DNA from: Oscillatoriaceae cyanobacterium M33_DOE_052
Lineage (GTDB): Bacteria > Cyanobacteriota > Cyanobacteriia > Cyanobacteriales > Laspinemataceae
Length of the DNA: 38,823 nucleotides
Reading direction: 5' to 3'
Assembly (NCBI GenBank): GCA_015296065.1
Contig: DVDU01000114.1
Location: 1-38,823, forward strand
Shown: piece after piece, positions 23,364 to 33,175 of the stretch
How positions within the stretch are numbered: position 1 is the stretch's first letter
How the letters are laid out: each line of letters opens with the position of its first letter
Notes under the pieces: model-generated
What the model was told of the DNA's origin: nothing
The model's database searches: none
The model's input: only the letters and a program-made list of their open reading frames with translations
Translations under genes and position numbers: made by a program

Positions 23364-23897
23364 GAGCTACCTACCACAATCGTTTTTGGTTTGACTCTCG
23401 TCAATTCATATTCTAAGGCGATCGCTCTTTTCCGTGCTGTTCATTAGTCCTCGATCGGGGATTTTGAACTAACTGTGAGGGGCATCGAGGGGCATCCCCC
23501 CCAAAAGTCTCACCCCTTAGCTCATCTCCGGTGGGGCCGTCGCCGGGATGACGCTGCTGGTGGCTGGTCTTTTCCGGCTTCAATTCCCAGATGGTGGCAA
23601 GTGGGGAAGGGGCACAACATCAGTGGCCAAGCATGAGTGATAATCTTGAAAATGGCAGATGCAAACCACCAGATTTGATGCCGGGGATTTGATGAATAAT
23701 TAATGGCAAAATTGGCGATATTTCTTGAAATATTGATGTGACAATTGATGCCAATTATGAGATGATAAGAAAAATTGAAATTATCGTCAATTCAAATAAC
23801 AATGAAATACTCGATCGTGCCCTCATCCCCCCTCCCCCAACTCCGGCGGCGGGAGAAGGGGGAGTAAGACAAAAGCCGGAGGGTGGGCAATGCTCTA
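23364..23897. other. Intergenic, no gene seen
   Basis: About 530 bases between the small hypothetical and the UbiH-like gene. It contains one GGCGATCGC octamer-like site (23417) and a C-rich stretch (23825-23850). The short frames have no recognisable content. Confidence 0.4.
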
Positions 23898-25169
23898 CTA
23901 CCCCACGGGTCGCCGACCAGTTTGGCCAGTCATCAAGCGGAGGGCAAACTGCTTGAGCGGAAAAATCGATCGTAGTGCCCACAAACCCAATCGCCTTAAT
24001 GCCACCAATGGCCAAAAGTTGTGAGAAAACATCCGATCGAGAAAATCAGTAAACCCCAAAATCGTCAAATTTTCCCACTGTCGCCAGCGTTCATATTCCT
24101 GCAAAACTTGGCGGGAGCCCATATCGGCATTCTTCCGGTACGCATTTTTCAGCACTTGCGCCAGAGCCGCCGCATCCCGGATGCCCAAATTCAGACCCTG
24201 CCCCCCCACCGGATGGCAGCAGTGAGCCGCATCACCCACCAGAGCCAACCGGTCTTTCACATAGTGGCGGCTTTGCATCAACTGCACCGACCAGACAAAA
24301 CGAGGGCCAAGTAGTTCTAACTCCCCCATCTGGTCGCCGTAACGCCGTTTCAGCTCTTGGAGAAAAGCCGCATCATCCAAAGCTGCCAGAGCTTGCGCCT
24401 CCGCGTGGGGAGCCGTCCACACCACATTGCAGCGATTCCCAGTTAAAGGCAGAATCGCAAACGGTCCTGATGGCCAGAATTTTTCATAAGCAATATTGTT
24501 GTGGGGTTTTTCCGGTTTGATTTTCGTGGTGATGCAGGACTGCCAATATTTCCAGCCGTCAGTAGGAATGCCAGCGGCGCTACGGATGGGAGACTTAGAC
24601 CCGTCTGCAGCTACCAATAACTGAGAACGGATGCGGTGGGAAACAGCTTTACCATCAGCATCAGCAGCACCTCTAACCTCTAGAATCACCCCATCACTTT
24701 TGTAGTCAACTTTCACCAGTTCTGCAGGACAAAACCAAGTGATGTGGTCAGAGGCATTTAAAAAATCCTGCAGCGGCTTGATTAATGCCCCATGTTCCGC
24801 CACATAACCCAATTCTTCTTTCTTGCCCAAATCTTCGGGGTAGAATTCCACCACCCCTGGATAGTCCGCATCAGAAAGGCGGATTTTTTTAAATGGGGTG
24901 ATCTGGGGGCGGATTTGCTCCCACACCCCGATATCCTCAAATATTTGCGCCGATAACAGGGAAATGGCATAAACTTGGGTTTTTGCCGCTGCCACCGCCT
25001 GGGGTTGTAATTCCAGCAGTGCCACTTTCATCCCGGCATTTTTTAATGCCGCCGCCAGGGTGGCTCCCGCCACACCGCCACCGACGATCGCCACGTCACA
25101 GGTCATATTCACTTCTTGGGGCAGGGCACGATTTACATCTGATGATGGTTGGGAAACGGATTGAAGCAT
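23898..25169 (-). CDS. UbiH/COQ6-family FAD-dependent hydroxylase
   Basis: A 423-residue flavoprotein monooxygenase. Motifs: dinucleotide fold AIVGGGVAGATLAAALKNAG, the DG fingerprint LLVAADGSKSPIRSAAGI, and the second FAD motif ALVGDAAHCCHPVGGQGLNL. Members hydroxylate the aromatic ring of quinone precursors. In cyanobacteria, which make plastoquinone, the exact substrate is not settled. The first 21 residues precede the fold; MTCDV at 25106 is an alternative start with AAGAAG upstream. It is soluble with a possible C-terminal amphipathic helix. It stands alone; no other quinone genes are in the window. Confidence 0.88.
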   Translation of the reverse strand: MLQSVSQPSSDVNRALPQEVNMTCDVAIVGGGVAGATLAAALKNAGMKVALLELQPQAVAAAKTQVYAISLLSAQIFEDIGVWEQIRPQITPFKKIRLSDADYPGVVEFYPEDLGKKEELGYVAEHGALIKPLQDFLNASDHITWFCPAELVKVDYKSDGVILEVRGAADADGKAVSHRIRSQLLVAADGSKSPIRSAAGIPTDGWKYWQSCITTKIKPEKPHNNIAYEKFWPSGPFAILPLTGNRCNVVWTAPHAEAQALAALDDAAFLQELKRRYGDQMGELELLGPRFVWSVQLMQSRHYVKDRLALVGDAAHCCHPVGGQGLNLGIRDAAALAQVLKNAYRKNADMGSRQVLQEYERWRQWENLTILGFTDFLDRMFSHNFWPLVALRRLGLWALRSIFPLKQFALRLMTGQTGRRPVG

Positions 25170-25504
25170 CTTGAAATGATTTTTTCAAACCCCCCCCACT
25201 GGGGAGGAAAATTTACATAACTTCATTTTGCCTGAAATTTGCCCGTGGTTTGTGGTTGGGCTTTAGCCCAAAAAGCGCTATGTCGGGTGGGCAGGACCCC
25301 GCCAGCCCTACTTACTCCCCTTTCTCCCTTTTTGGGAGAAAGGGGTTGGGGGATAGAGGGCCTCAAGCCCAACTAGGAACTAAGAGTGAGGCTCTCCCAG
25401 TAGGATCAACCCCGATCGCAATTTACCCAGACATTCGGTGGTCACGTCACTAATGGCTAAACCCCCGGCGGTGCGGCGACGAGTCGATCGTAAAATCACT
25501 AAAT
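25170..25504. other. Intergenic repeats, no gene
   Basis: Contains a single GGGCTTTAGCCC repeat (25258-25269) and pieces of the 'tttctccctttttggga' and 'gggggatagaggg' DNA also seen at 19320-19360 in the opposite orientation. No gene is supported. Confidence 0.5.
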
Positions 25505-26015
25505 CGTAATACCAATTTAAAATGAAGATGAGCAAAAAGCTCTCGTCTAGAAGGCCGCCAACATCAGAGCTTCGAGGCTGAAGTCACATGAGGTGAGTGA
25601 TTGTACTTGCGCCGGAGTCAGTTGGCTACTACTGAAACCGGGCTAGTCAGGCTAAGCGTTGTTTGAGTTTCTCCAAGGTCTCACCGGAAATCAACGGGGT
25701 GGCATCAGGCGCCTTTTTCTCTTCGTGTTACCCCGCAGGTCATTTTAGCGTTACTGGCCCAGCCAACGGCTGCTCGTCGCCTCAGACCGACTGAGCCGAT
25801 CGCTCAGTTCAAAGCGATACCGAATCTGCCCGGTTTTCACCCACCACAGCATCAGCAGTCTTTCTTTGCGCGTCCCACTCTTGGCCTGCTTGAGACTATT
25901 CTCCAAAAACTCCGCACTCTCGGTAATCTCTAACACAAAGGGTCTGGTCATCGCTGCAAGGCTAGGAATAAATGCCACTCTATGATACTCATCTGTATTT
26001 TCAATTGGTATTACG
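25505..26015 (-). mobile_element. Decayed IS630-type element with 27-bp terminal inverted repeats
   Basis: The ends 25505-25531 (CGTAATACCAATTTAAAATG...) and 25989-26015 are inverted repeats with 24 of 27 positions matching. The 511-bp interior holds only fragments of an IS630-type transposase. The catalytic domain is missing, so this copy could move only if helped by a full-length relative. Confidence 0.75.
25649..25978 (-). pseudogene. IS630-family transposase N-terminal fragment
   Basis: The frame from 25978 encodes the helix-turn-helix opening of IS630-like transposases (ITESAEFLENSLKQAKSGTR, KERLLMLWWVKTGQI, RSEATSSRWLGQ) and ends at 25751. A shifted frame continues with ATPLISGETLEKLKQRLA to a stop near 25649, which fits the next part of the same family. 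No DDE domain follows. It is the coding remnant of the element at 25505-26015 and is not functional. Confidence 0.7.
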
Positions 26016-26195
26016 CTTCAAGAGGGGTAACTCTACAATAACATAAACCTTCAGGTTCGCCCAACGAAAGAAAAGAAAAATTTATGGTTACAATTTAATA
26101 TTTTGTTTCAAATCCATGTGAAAAAACGCAAAAATCTCTGCATTTCAGTATAGACTTAGCCCCATCAAGATTCTGGTCTTAATAGAGTATGGTCT

Positions 26196-26327
26196 ATGGC
26201 AGATGGTGCAGAACATTTATCAACTTCTAGCCCCATTCGGACAGCGGCCATCTCTGAACTACCTGTAAACAGTTTATCCCGTAACACCTGTGCTGTAGGG
26301 GTGAAACGCTTCACCCTTACTTTTTAA
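26196..26327 (+). CDS. Possible short ORF upstream of sbtA
   Basis: A 43-codon frame (MADGAEHLSTSSPIRTAAIS...FTLTF) lies in the sbtA leader and ends 54 bases before the sbtA start. The ATG has no clear ribosome-binding site. It could be an upstream ORF, the front end of a lost gene, or chance. I cannot assign it to a family. Confidence 0.25.
   Translation: MADGAEHLSTSSPIRTAAISELPVNSLSRNTCAVGVKRFTLTF
26299..26316. repeat. Short inverted repeat in sbtA leader
   Basis: GGGTGAA and TTCACCC (7-bp arms, 4-base loop ACGC). Motifs of the form 'gtaggggtgaa...ttcaccctta' recur as dispersed repeats in cyanobacteria, so this need not be an operator. The rest of 26016-26381 is AT-rich and should contain the sbtA promoter, but I could not identify a convincing CmpR/CcmR site. 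Confidence 0.5.
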
Positions 26328-26349
26328 AGCTCACTTATCACAATAATCG

Positions 26350-26376
26350 CGCCTCGTTAGACGAGGCGGAAGGAGG
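26350..26376 (+). promoter_or_regulatory. Hairpin abutting the sbtA Shine-Dalgarno
   Basis: CGCCTCGT (26350-26357) pairs with ACGAGGCG (26361-26368) around the loop TAG. The right arm runs directly into GAAGGAGG (26369-26376), the strong ribosome-binding site that sets the GTG start at 26382. The stem leaves the site just outside, so it could modulate translation or protect the mRNA. Confidence 0.5.
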
Positions 26377-26381
26377 TATTC

Positions 26382-27494
26382 GTGGATTTTTTGTCTTTTT
26401 TCGTGAAGGACTTCATTGCCCAATTGCAGTCCCCAACACTCGCCTTTTTGATTGGTGGGATGATCATTGCCGCCCTTGGTAGCGAATTGGTAATTCCAGA
26501 GTCAATTTGTACGATCATCGTCTTTATGCTGCTCACCAAAATCGGTCTGACTGGTGGAATTGCGATCCGCAACTCTAATCTGGCGGATATGGTGTTACCT
26601 GCATTGTTTGCTGTAGTAACAGGGATTGCGGTTGTATTCATCGCCCGCTATACATTAGCCAATCTGCCGAAGGTCAAAACCGTGGATGCGATCGCCACCG
26701 GGGGATTGTTTGGCGCCGTGAGTGGTTCTACGATGGCCGCTGGTCTGACGGTACTGGAAGAACAGGGCATTTCATACGAGGCATGGGCTGGCGCACTTTA
26801 TCCCTTCATGGATATCCCTGCCCTCGTCACTGCGATCGTTGTGGCCAATATTTACCTCAACAAGAAGAAACTTAAAGAATCAGCCCGCTCTGCTATGCAG
26901 GAGTCTTTGACCAAGCAGCCCGTTGCGGCAGGCAATTATCCCAGCACTCGGCAGGAGTATCTCAGCCAGCAGAAAGATCCTGCGGATAACCGAGTCAAGA
27001 TATGGCCGATTATCGAGGAAAGCCTCCGGGGTCCTGCCTTATCGGCAATGTTGCTCGGCCTCGCTCTTGGCATATTCACCCAACCAGAAAGTGTCTATAA
27101 AAGCTTCTACGATCCCGCCTTTCGCGGCTTGCTTTCGATCTTGATGTTGGTCATGGGGATGGAGGCTTGGTCAAGAGTTGGGGAACTGCGTAAGGTAGCC
27201 CAGTGGTATGTCGTGTATAGCGTGGTGGCACCGTTTGTGCATGGGCTGATCGCCTTCGGTCTCGGTATGATTGCCCACTACACCATGAACTTTAGTATGG
27301 GCGGCGTCGTGATCCTGGCCGTCATCGCCTCCTCCAGTTCTGATATCTCTGGTCCGCCCACATTGCGAGCCGGTATCCCTTCGGCTAATCCATCTGCCTA
27401 TATAGGTGCGTCCACCGCCATTGGTACGCCAGTGGCGATCGGCTTGTGTATCCCGTTCTTCATCGGTCTTGCCCAAGCGATCGGCGGACTTTAA
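26382..27494 (+). CDS. sbtA: Sodium-dependent bicarbonate transporter SbtA
   Basis: A 370-residue plasma-membrane transporter that imports bicarbonate with Na+ for the CO2-concentrating mechanism. About ten hydrophobic helices are visible in two halves. Family stretches include GGMIIAALGSELVIPE, KIGLTGGIAIRNS, GLFGAVSGSTMAAGL and AVIASSSSDISGPPTLRAGI, where serines and backbone of the crossing helices bind substrate and Na+. The hydrophilic loop between the halves (about 167-210) is where SbtB acts. The GTG start follows GGAGG. sbtB follows 85 bases later and an antiporter after that, all on the plus strand. Expression is normally induced by low inorganic carbon. Confidence 0.97.
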   Translation: MDFLSFFVKDFIAQLQSPTLAFLIGGMIIAALGSELVIPESICTIIVFMLLTKIGLTGGIAIRNSNLADMVLPALFAVVTGIAVVFIARYTLANLPKVKTVDAIATGGLFGAVSGSTMAAGLTVLEEQGISYEAWAGALYPFMDIPALVTAIVVANIYLNKKKLKESARSAMQESLTKQPVAAGNYPSTRQEYLSQQKDPADNRVKIWPIIEESLRGPALSAMLLGLALGIFTQPESVYKSFYDPAFRGLLSILMLVMGMEAWSRVGELRKVAQWYVVYSVVAPFVHGLIAFGLGMIAHYTMNFSMGGVVILAVIASSSSDISGPPTLRAGIPSANPSAYIGASTAIGTPVAIGLCIPFFIGLAQAIGGL

Positions 27495-27561
27495 TCCCAG
27501 ATGGGTCGCGGTCTGTCGGCGCTCCCTTGACCAGGCAGACCAAGCAGATTAATGTAGATAA

Positions 27562-27912
<351 letters not shown>

Positions 27913-27971
27913 ATCGAGCCGGACAAAGAACTTTTCCCCAATGACCTATTCCACCATTACGTCTGAAATTT

Positions 27972-29369
27972 ATGGTTTTGCACAACATCCTACTATCCTT
28001 TGGTACGGGGCTATCTTCATTGATGGCGCCTCTACCATTCCTAGCTACTGCTGAAGCCGAAGACTCGCCGATTATTCTTTCTGGCGTTCTGTTGACTTTG
28101 GTAGTGATTTATCTGGCCAGTAAACTGGGTGGAGAAGCCGCCCAGCGATTGGATTTCCCGCCGGTGCTGGGAGAATTAGTAGCCGGGGTAATTGTGGGAG
28201 TTTCCGCGTTACATTTTGTCGTATTTCCCGAAGGAGGAATGTCTGCCTCTGACTCGGTGATTATGACATTTTTGCAAAGTTTGAATCAGCTTACCCCTGA
28301 TGCCGTGACGCGGATTTTTGAGTCCCAAAGTGAAGTAATTTCGGTTTTAGCGGAAATTGGGGTAATTATTCTCCTATTTGAAATTGGTTTGGAATCTGAC
28401 CTCCGCCAACTTAAGGAAGTGGGAATTCAAGCCACTGTAGTTGCCTGTGTTGGGGTGGCGGCGCCTTTTGCAGCGGGCACCGTGGGGTTAATGACCATAT
28501 TTCATGTGCCCGCCATTCCCGCGATTTTTGCTGGTGCGGCGTTGACGGCTACCAGTATCGGGATTACTTCTAAAGTGCTGTCTGAGTTAGGTCAACTCAA
28601 GTCTAAAGAAGGTCAAATTATTGTTGGGGCAGCGGTAATTGACGATGTACTGGGAATTATTGTCCTGGCTGTGGTAGCCAGCTTGGCTAAAACTGGGGAA
28701 ATTGATGTTGTCAATGTGATTTACTTGATTGTCAGCGCCACGGCATTTTTACTGGGGTCAATTTTGTTAGGGGGCATCTTTAACAAAACCTTTGTTTCCG
28801 TGGTGGAACAACTCAAAACTCGTGGCAATATTGTGGTTCCCGCGTTCATCTTTGCTTTCTTAATGGCATTTTTGGGTAACGCAATTCACTTGGAAGCGAT
28901 TTTGGGTGCGTTTGCGGCTGGTTTGGTGTTGGATGAAACTGATGCTCGGAACGAGTTGGATGAGTTGATTAAGCCGATCGCGGATTTATTGGTGCCTATC
29001 TTCTTTGTGACTGTGGGCGCACGGGCCGATTTAGGAGTGTTGAATCCAGCAGTGCCAGAAAATCGCGCCGGACTTTTGATTGCGAGCTTTTTGATTGTGG
29101 TAGCCATCATTGGTAAAGTGATTACTGGCTGGGCAGTGTTTGGGCAACCAGGTATCAATCGCTGGGCGATCGGCGTGGGCATGATTCCGCGAGGTGAAGT
29201 AGGGCTCGTGTTTGCGGGCATTGGTTCCGCCAGTGGCGTTTTGGATAAACCCTTGGAAGTGTCAATTATCATCATGGTCATTCTCACCACCTTTCTCGCG
29301 CCGCCTTTTCTCCGGGTTGCCTTTGGGCAAACTCCAGAAACTGCGACTCTAGAAACTGGGGGTAAATGA
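27972..29369 (+). CDS. Na+/H+ antiporter, CPA2 family (NhaS3-like)
   Basis: A 465-residue cation:proton antiporter with about 12 or 13 membrane helices. An N-terminal stretch (LSSLMAPLPFLATAEAED) resembles a signal sequence or first helix. The CPA2 ion-binding site is recognisable as VIDDVLGIIVLAV, with the paired aspartates, and GMIPRGEVGLVFAGIG carries the conserved Arg/Glu. It starts 59 bases after sbtB on the same strand. Extruding the Na+ that enters with bicarbonate is the natural inference from this position; NhaS3 of Synechocystis is an essential thylakoid antiporter, so the membrane in which this one acts is uncertain. Confidence 0.88.
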   Translation: MVLHNILLSFGTGLSSLMAPLPFLATAEAEDSPIILSGVLLTLVVIYLASKLGGEAAQRLDFPPVLGELVAGVIVGVSALHFVVFPEGGMSASDSVIMTFLQSLNQLTPDAVTRIFESQSEVISVLAEIGVIILLFEIGLESDLRQLKEVGIQATVVACVGVAAPFAAGTVGLMTIFHVPAIPAIFAGAALTATSIGITSKVLSELGQLKSKEGQIIVGAAVIDDVLGIIVLAVVASLAKTGEIDVVNVIYLIVSATAFLLGSILLGGIFNKTFVSVVEQLKTRGNIVVPAFIFAFLMAFLGNAIHLEAILGAFAAGLVLDETDARNELDELIKPIADLLVPIFFVTVGARADLGVLNPAVPENRAGLLIASFLIVVAIIGKVITGWAVFGQPGINRWAIGVGMIPRGEVGLVFAGIGSASGVLDKPLEVSIIIMVILTTFLAPPFLRVAFGQTPETATLETGGK

Positions 29370-29582
29370 CCAATTCCGTGGGGGCACGGCGTTATGTAGG
29401 GGCGAAGCATCGCGGCTAATGGGTCATTGGCTTTCACCCAGATATTGATACCGCGATGCTTCGCCCTTAATCGTCACACCCAAATATTTATGATGCCGTG
29501 CCTATGATGCCGTGCCCCGGCATGAAAAACCCCCCGGACTAAATGACAAATGACCAATGACCAATGACAAGTGACAAATGAC
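29370..29582. repeat. Dispersed palindromes and heptamers
   Basis: GGGCGAAGCATCGCGG (29400-29415) and its complement (29452-29467) form a long inverted repeat that could terminate the sbtA operon. 'gccgtgcc' palindromes (29490-29520) and a run of TGACAAA/TGACCAA heptamers (29540-29582) follow. Confidence 0.7.
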
Positions 29583-30623
29583 CTACAACAATTTGCCCAA
29601 CTCACTGGGGGGCAAGGCACCATGTTCGGTGATGATTTTGGTAATTAATTGGGCGGGAGTCACATCAAAAGCGGGATTATAGAATTCAACTCCCGCAGTG
29701 GGAGTAACAATAGTATCGCCGATGCGGTAAATTTCGGCATTGTCCCGCTGTTCTATGGGAATTTGACTGCCGGTACTCAGGTCAAAATCAATGGTGGATA
29801 AAGGAGCGGCAACGAAGAAAGGGATATTGTGGGCTTTGGCCACTAGGGCTAAACTGTAGGTGCCAATTTTATTCGCAGTATCCCCGTTGGCAGCAATGCG
29901 ATCGGCTCCCACAATCACCGCATCAATCATCCCTTGCTGCATACAATGCGCCGCCATATTATCAGTAATCACAGTGACGGGAATTCCTTCTTGGGCGCAT
30001 TCCCAAGCAGTCAGCTTAGCACCTTGGAGACGGGGACGGGTTTCGTCAGCATACACTCGCTCTAACCGCTGTGCTTTCCAGGCGGAACGAATCACCCCCA
30101 AAGCCGTACCATAACCAGCCGTAGCCAGAGAGCCAGCGTTACAGTGGGTGTGCAGGCGCAGTTGATCACGGTTTTGAGGCAAAACTGCCAGACCATTTGC
30201 TCCGATCGCCTGACAAGTTTGCAAATCTTGCTGATATATCTTTTCAGCGGTGGAGAGGAGAGCAGTTTTGATTTCCGCCACATGCCCAATCGTTGTTCTG
30301 GCAGTGCGGAGCATCCGCCGCGTCGCCCAAAACAAATTTACTGCTGTGGGGCGCGTGGCTTCTAGCATTTCGGCAACTCCCAGCAAATGCGCGATAAATT
30401 CCCTGGGGTCTTCTGTAGTAATTTCCCTGGCGCCCAAATACATCCCGTAAGCCGCCGCCACACCAATTGCAGGCGCTCCCCGCACCATCATAGTTTTAAT
30501 CGCCTGCGCCATATCCTGGCTGCTGCGAATTTCCACCACTTCATATTTCCCAGGCAGCTTGGTTTGGTCAATCAATAATACTCGGTCTTCTTGCCAAATT
30601 ACAGGATTTATCATTGGTGTCAT
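29583..30623 (-). CDS. mtnA: S-methyl-5-thioribose-1-phosphate isomerase
   Basis: A 346-residue enzyme of the methionine salvage pathway that converts methylthioribose-1-phosphate to methylthioribulose-1-phosphate. The catalytic Cys161 is in [11 protein letters not shown] and Asp241 in [31 protein letters not shown] at 48-60 is the phosphate-binding loop. The length matches the family. The first ATG (30621-30623) comes from a heptamer-repeat tract; M4 (30612-30614) may be the true start. dxs lies upstream in the same direction, across 280 bases of repeats, so co-transcription is doubtful. No other salvage genes are in the window. Confidence 0.95.
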   Translation of the reverse strand: MTPMINPVIWQEDRVLLIDQTKLPGKYEVVEIRSSQDMAQAIKTMMVRGAPAIGVAAAYGMYLGAREITTEDPREFIAHLLGVAEMLEATRPTAVNLFWATRRMLRTARTTIGHVAEIKTALLSTAEKIYQQDLQTCQAIGANGLAVLPQNRDQLRLHTHCNAGSLATAGYGTALGVIRSAWKAQRLERVYADETRPRLQGAKLTAWECAQEGIPVTVITDNMAAHCMQQGMIDAVIVGADRIAANGDTANKIGTYSLALVAKAHNIPFFVAAPLSTIDFDLSTGSQIPIEQRDNAEIYRIGDTIVTPTAGVEFYNPAFDVTPAQLITKIITEHGALPPSELGKLL

Positions 30624-30660
30624 TAGTCATTGGTCATTGGTCATTAGTCCCTTGTCACTT
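30613..30660. repeat. Heptamer repeats (TTGGTCA/TTAGTCA)
   Basis: About six degenerate copies upstream of mtnA. They supply its first in-frame ATG on the minus strand. Confidence 0.7.
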
Positions 30661-30667
30661 GGACTAG

Positions 30668-30700
30668 ATTTGTAGGTTGGGTTGAGGGACGAAACCCAAC
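30668..30700. repeat. 33-bp palindromic repeat, intergenic copy
   Basis: Identical to the copy inside the GTPase gene (6923-6955). Arms GTTGGGTT and AAACCCAAC around GAGGGACG. Confidence 0.85.
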
Positions 30701-30749
30701 AACGGGGTTTCTCCGAGCGGATAGAAACCGGAACCTTTGACGGCGGGAT

Positions 30750-30814
30750 AGAAACCGGGTTTCTGCGATAATCTTGGTATTTTCACCGAGATTTGGTGCA
30801 GAAACCCGGTTTCT
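30750..30814. repeat. 65-bp AGAAACC element, copy 5
   Basis: Ends at 30750-30764 and 30800-30814; the interior contains ACCGAGATTTGGTG. A further solo arm lies at 30836-30850. Confidence 0.8.
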
Positions 30815-30869
30815 GGAGCAACCGAGATTTGGTGAAGAAACCCGGTTTCTTTGTGGAAGTACCGACGGA

Positions 30870-30938
30870 AGAAACCGGGTTTCTCAAACGAGATGTCTCG
30901 TACTTAAACGGAGGTTTTCCGTAAGAAACCCGGTTTCT
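30870..30938. repeat. 69-bp AGAAACC element overlapping the dxs 3' end
   Basis: Ends at 30870-30884 and 30924-30938. The right arm is translated as part of the DXS C terminus, and the dxs stop lies in the interior. Confidence 0.75.
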
Positions 30939-32826
30939 TTTCTGGGCTAAAAGTTTGCAAAATCCGATCGGCCATTTGGGCAGGAGTTAAACCCAGCTCA
31001 GCAAAAGACTGCTCGGGGGTGGCGTGTTCCACCAAAGTATCGGGTACTCCCAGACGCAACAGCGGCACAGCAATATTGTTATCTAGCAGTGCTTCCGCCA
31101 CAGCGGAGCCAAAACCACCCATCAAACAGCCTTCCTCGATCGTCACCACTTTGCCAATACTCTGAGCTAGGGGCAAAATCAATTCCGTATCTAGAGGTTT
31201 AACGAAGCGGGGGTTAACTACCGTGGCTTGGATACCATGTTCGCTGAGAATTTCCGCAGTTTGCATCGCGGGATTGACCATAGAACCATAGCCAATTAAG
31301 AGTAAATCATCGCCTTGGCGGAGAATTTCTCCTTTGCCAATGGGTAGGGGTTCCCAGCCTTCTTCCATCAGGGGAGCGCCATAACCGTTGCCTCGGGGAT
31401 AGCGCATGGCGATCGGGCCTTTAGTATAATCAATTCCCGTCGCCAGCATCCGCTGCAATTCCGCTTCATCTTTCGGCGCCATCACCACCAGATTCGGGAT
31501 GCAGCGCAGATAGGCAATATCATACATACCCTGGTGCGTCGGACCATCAGCCCCCACAATCCCCGCCCGGTCCATGCAGAAGAAAACGGGCAGATTTTGG
31601 ATGCAAACATCATGGATAATTTGGTCGTAGGCGCGCTGCAGGAAAGTAGAGTAAATCGTCACTACCGGGCGCATCCCTTCGCAAGCCATCCCCGCCGCCA
31701 GAGTCACGGCGTGCTGTTCGGCGATACCCACATCGATATATTGCTGAGGCAGTTTGGCTTGCAGCTTGTCTAAACCGGTGCCAGTAGCCATCGCCGCCGT
31801 GATGCCCACAATTTTCGGGTTATTTTCCGCCAGTTTAATCAGCGTTTCGGCGAAAACTTTGGAATAGCTGGGCGGTTTGGGTTTGCTGGCGGGAATGGCT
31901 TTGCCCGTAGTCAGGTTAAAGGGGTTTTGGGCGTGGTAGCCTACTTGGTCTTTTTCGGCGATCGCGTAGCCCTTGCCCTTCACCGTCGCCACATGCACCA
32001 GTACCGGCCCCGTGATACTGTGAGCTTGATTGAAAGTAGCAATCAACTCCTCCAAATTATGCCCATCCACCGGGCCAATGTAAGTAAAGCCCAATTCCTC
32101 AAACACCGCCCCCACTTTTGGCACCGCCAACCGCTTCATCCCTTCCTTGATGCGCTCCATCTCCGGCGTGAACGCCTCCCCCAGGAAAGGAATATGCTTA
32201 AACTGTTCCTCCAAATTATCCTTGAGAAACTGCACCGGCGGCGACAGGCGCATTTTGTTCAAATAGCGAGGAATTGCCCCCACATTCGGAGAAATCGACA
32301 TCTCATTATCATTCAGGACTACCATTACATTGGTGTTGGGCAAGTGTCCCGAGTGGTTAATGGCTTCCAGAGCCATCCCCCCCGTGAGGGCCCCATCACC
32401 AATCACCGCCACAACCTTAAAATTTTCCCCTTTCAAATCCCGCGCCAGCGCCATTCCCAACGCCGCCGAAATGCTCGTGGAAGCGTGACCGGCGCCAAAA
32501 TGGTCGAATTTGCTTTCGCCCAGCTTCAGATATCCGGCGATACCGTCTTTTTGCCGCAAAGTCTGGAAATTGTTGTATCGCCCCGTGACCATTTTGTGGG
32601 GATAGGCTTGGTGTCCCACATCCCAGATTACTTTGTCCCGGTCTAGGTCGAGGGTCTGGTAAAGACCGAGGGTCAGTTCCACCACCCCCAGTCCCGGCCC
32701 AAGGTGTCCGCCAGTGGCGGCGACGGTTTCTAGATGCTTTTCCCGAATTTCTTTGGCAACTTGTTCTAGTTGATGAATGGACAAGCCATGTAGTTGGTTG
32801 GGATGGGTTAGTTCGCTAAGGTGCAT
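30904..32826 (-). CDS. dxs: 1-deoxy-D-xylulose-5-phosphate synthase
   Basis: A 640-residue thiamine-diphosphate enzyme joining pyruvate and glyceraldehyde-3-phosphate, the entry step of the MEP isoprenoid pathway that supplies carotenoids, chlorophyll phytol and quinones. Motifs: [26 protein letters not shown], the ThDP/Mg2+ motif [18 protein letters not shown] with the [10 protein letters not shown] continuation, [15 protein letters not shown] (catalytic Glu) and [15 protein letters not shown]. The normal sequence ends at ADRILQTF; the final residues [14 protein letters not shown] are encoded partly by a GAAACCGGGTTTCTT repeat arm and look like an acquired tail. Start ATG 32826. A single gene with repeats on both sides. 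Confidence 0.97.
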   Translation of the reverse strand: MHLSELTHPNQLHGLSIHQLEQVAKEIREKHLETVAATGGHLGPGLGVVELTLGLYQTLDLDRDKVIWDVGHQAYPHKMVTGRYNNFQTLRQKDGIAGYLKLGESKFDHFGAGHASTSISAALGMALARDLKGENFKVVAVIGDGALTGGMALEAINHSGHLPNTNVMVVLNDNEMSISPNVGAIPRYLNKMRLSPPVQFLKDNLEEQFKHIPFLGEAFTPEMERIKEGMKRLAVPKVGAVFEELGFTYIGPVDGHNLEELIATFNQAHSITGPVLVHVATVKGKGYAIAEKDQVGYHAQNPFNLTTGKAIPASKPKPPSYSKVFAETLIKLAENNPKIVGITAAMATGTGLDKLQAKLPQQYIDVGIAEQHAVTLAAGMACEGMRPVVTIYSTFLQRAYDQIIHDVCIQNLPVFFCMDRAGIVGADGPTHQGMYDIAYLRCIPNLVVMAPKDEAELQRMLATGIDYTKGPIAMRYPRGNGYGAPLMEEGWEPLPIGKGEILRQGDDLLLIGYGSMVNPAMQTAEILSEHGIQATVVNPRFVKPLDTELILPLAQSIGKVVTIEEGCLMGGFGSAVAEALLDNNIAVPLLRLGVPDTLVEHATPEQSFAELGLTPAQMADRILQTFSPEKKPGFLRKTSV

Positions 32827-33175
32827 TTTTGTGTTAACCGATTTAGATGCGCGTTTGTTTCAGGGAACAGGGACTAATATGATGTTTGCTTAATGGTTCC
32901 AATAAGTCCCATTTAATTTTCCCTACTACTATCACTCATTAGCGTACTACTAAAAACCCACTTAAGGAACTTCTCGCCCCTGGGAGAGATGGGGGGACCA
33001 GGAGACGGGGGGACGGGGTGACGGGGGGACGGGGGGACGGGGAGACGGGGAGACGGGGAGACGGGGAGACGGGGAGACGGGGTTCTTAGTTGGGCTTTAG
33101 CCCAAAAACAGCGGTAAGGCGAGGGTATATGATATGATTCCAGAAGTTGATGAGAACGGCAATCTACCAAAAGAA
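32827..33175. repeat. Intergenic region with GACGGGGG minisatellite
   Basis: Between dxs and the XRE gene. About nine copies of GACGGGGG(A)/GACGGGGTG/GACGGGGAG lie at 33003-33080, followed by a GGGCTTTAGCCC palindrome (33092-33103). Reading frames through it give only proline/serine repeats, so no gene is called. The dxs promoter must lie in 32827-32940. Confidence 0.7.

Noticed and set aside
28886..29437. 183-codon frame opposite the antiporter gene
   Set aside because: Antisense shadow; the plus strand encodes a clear CPA2 antiporter.
31927..32646. 239-codon frame on the plus strand
   Set aside because: Antisense shadow of dxs, rich in His and Arg as expected for the reverse of this coding sequence.
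32913..33170. 85-codon proline/serine-rich frame
   Set aside because: It is a translation of the GACGGGGG minisatellite.
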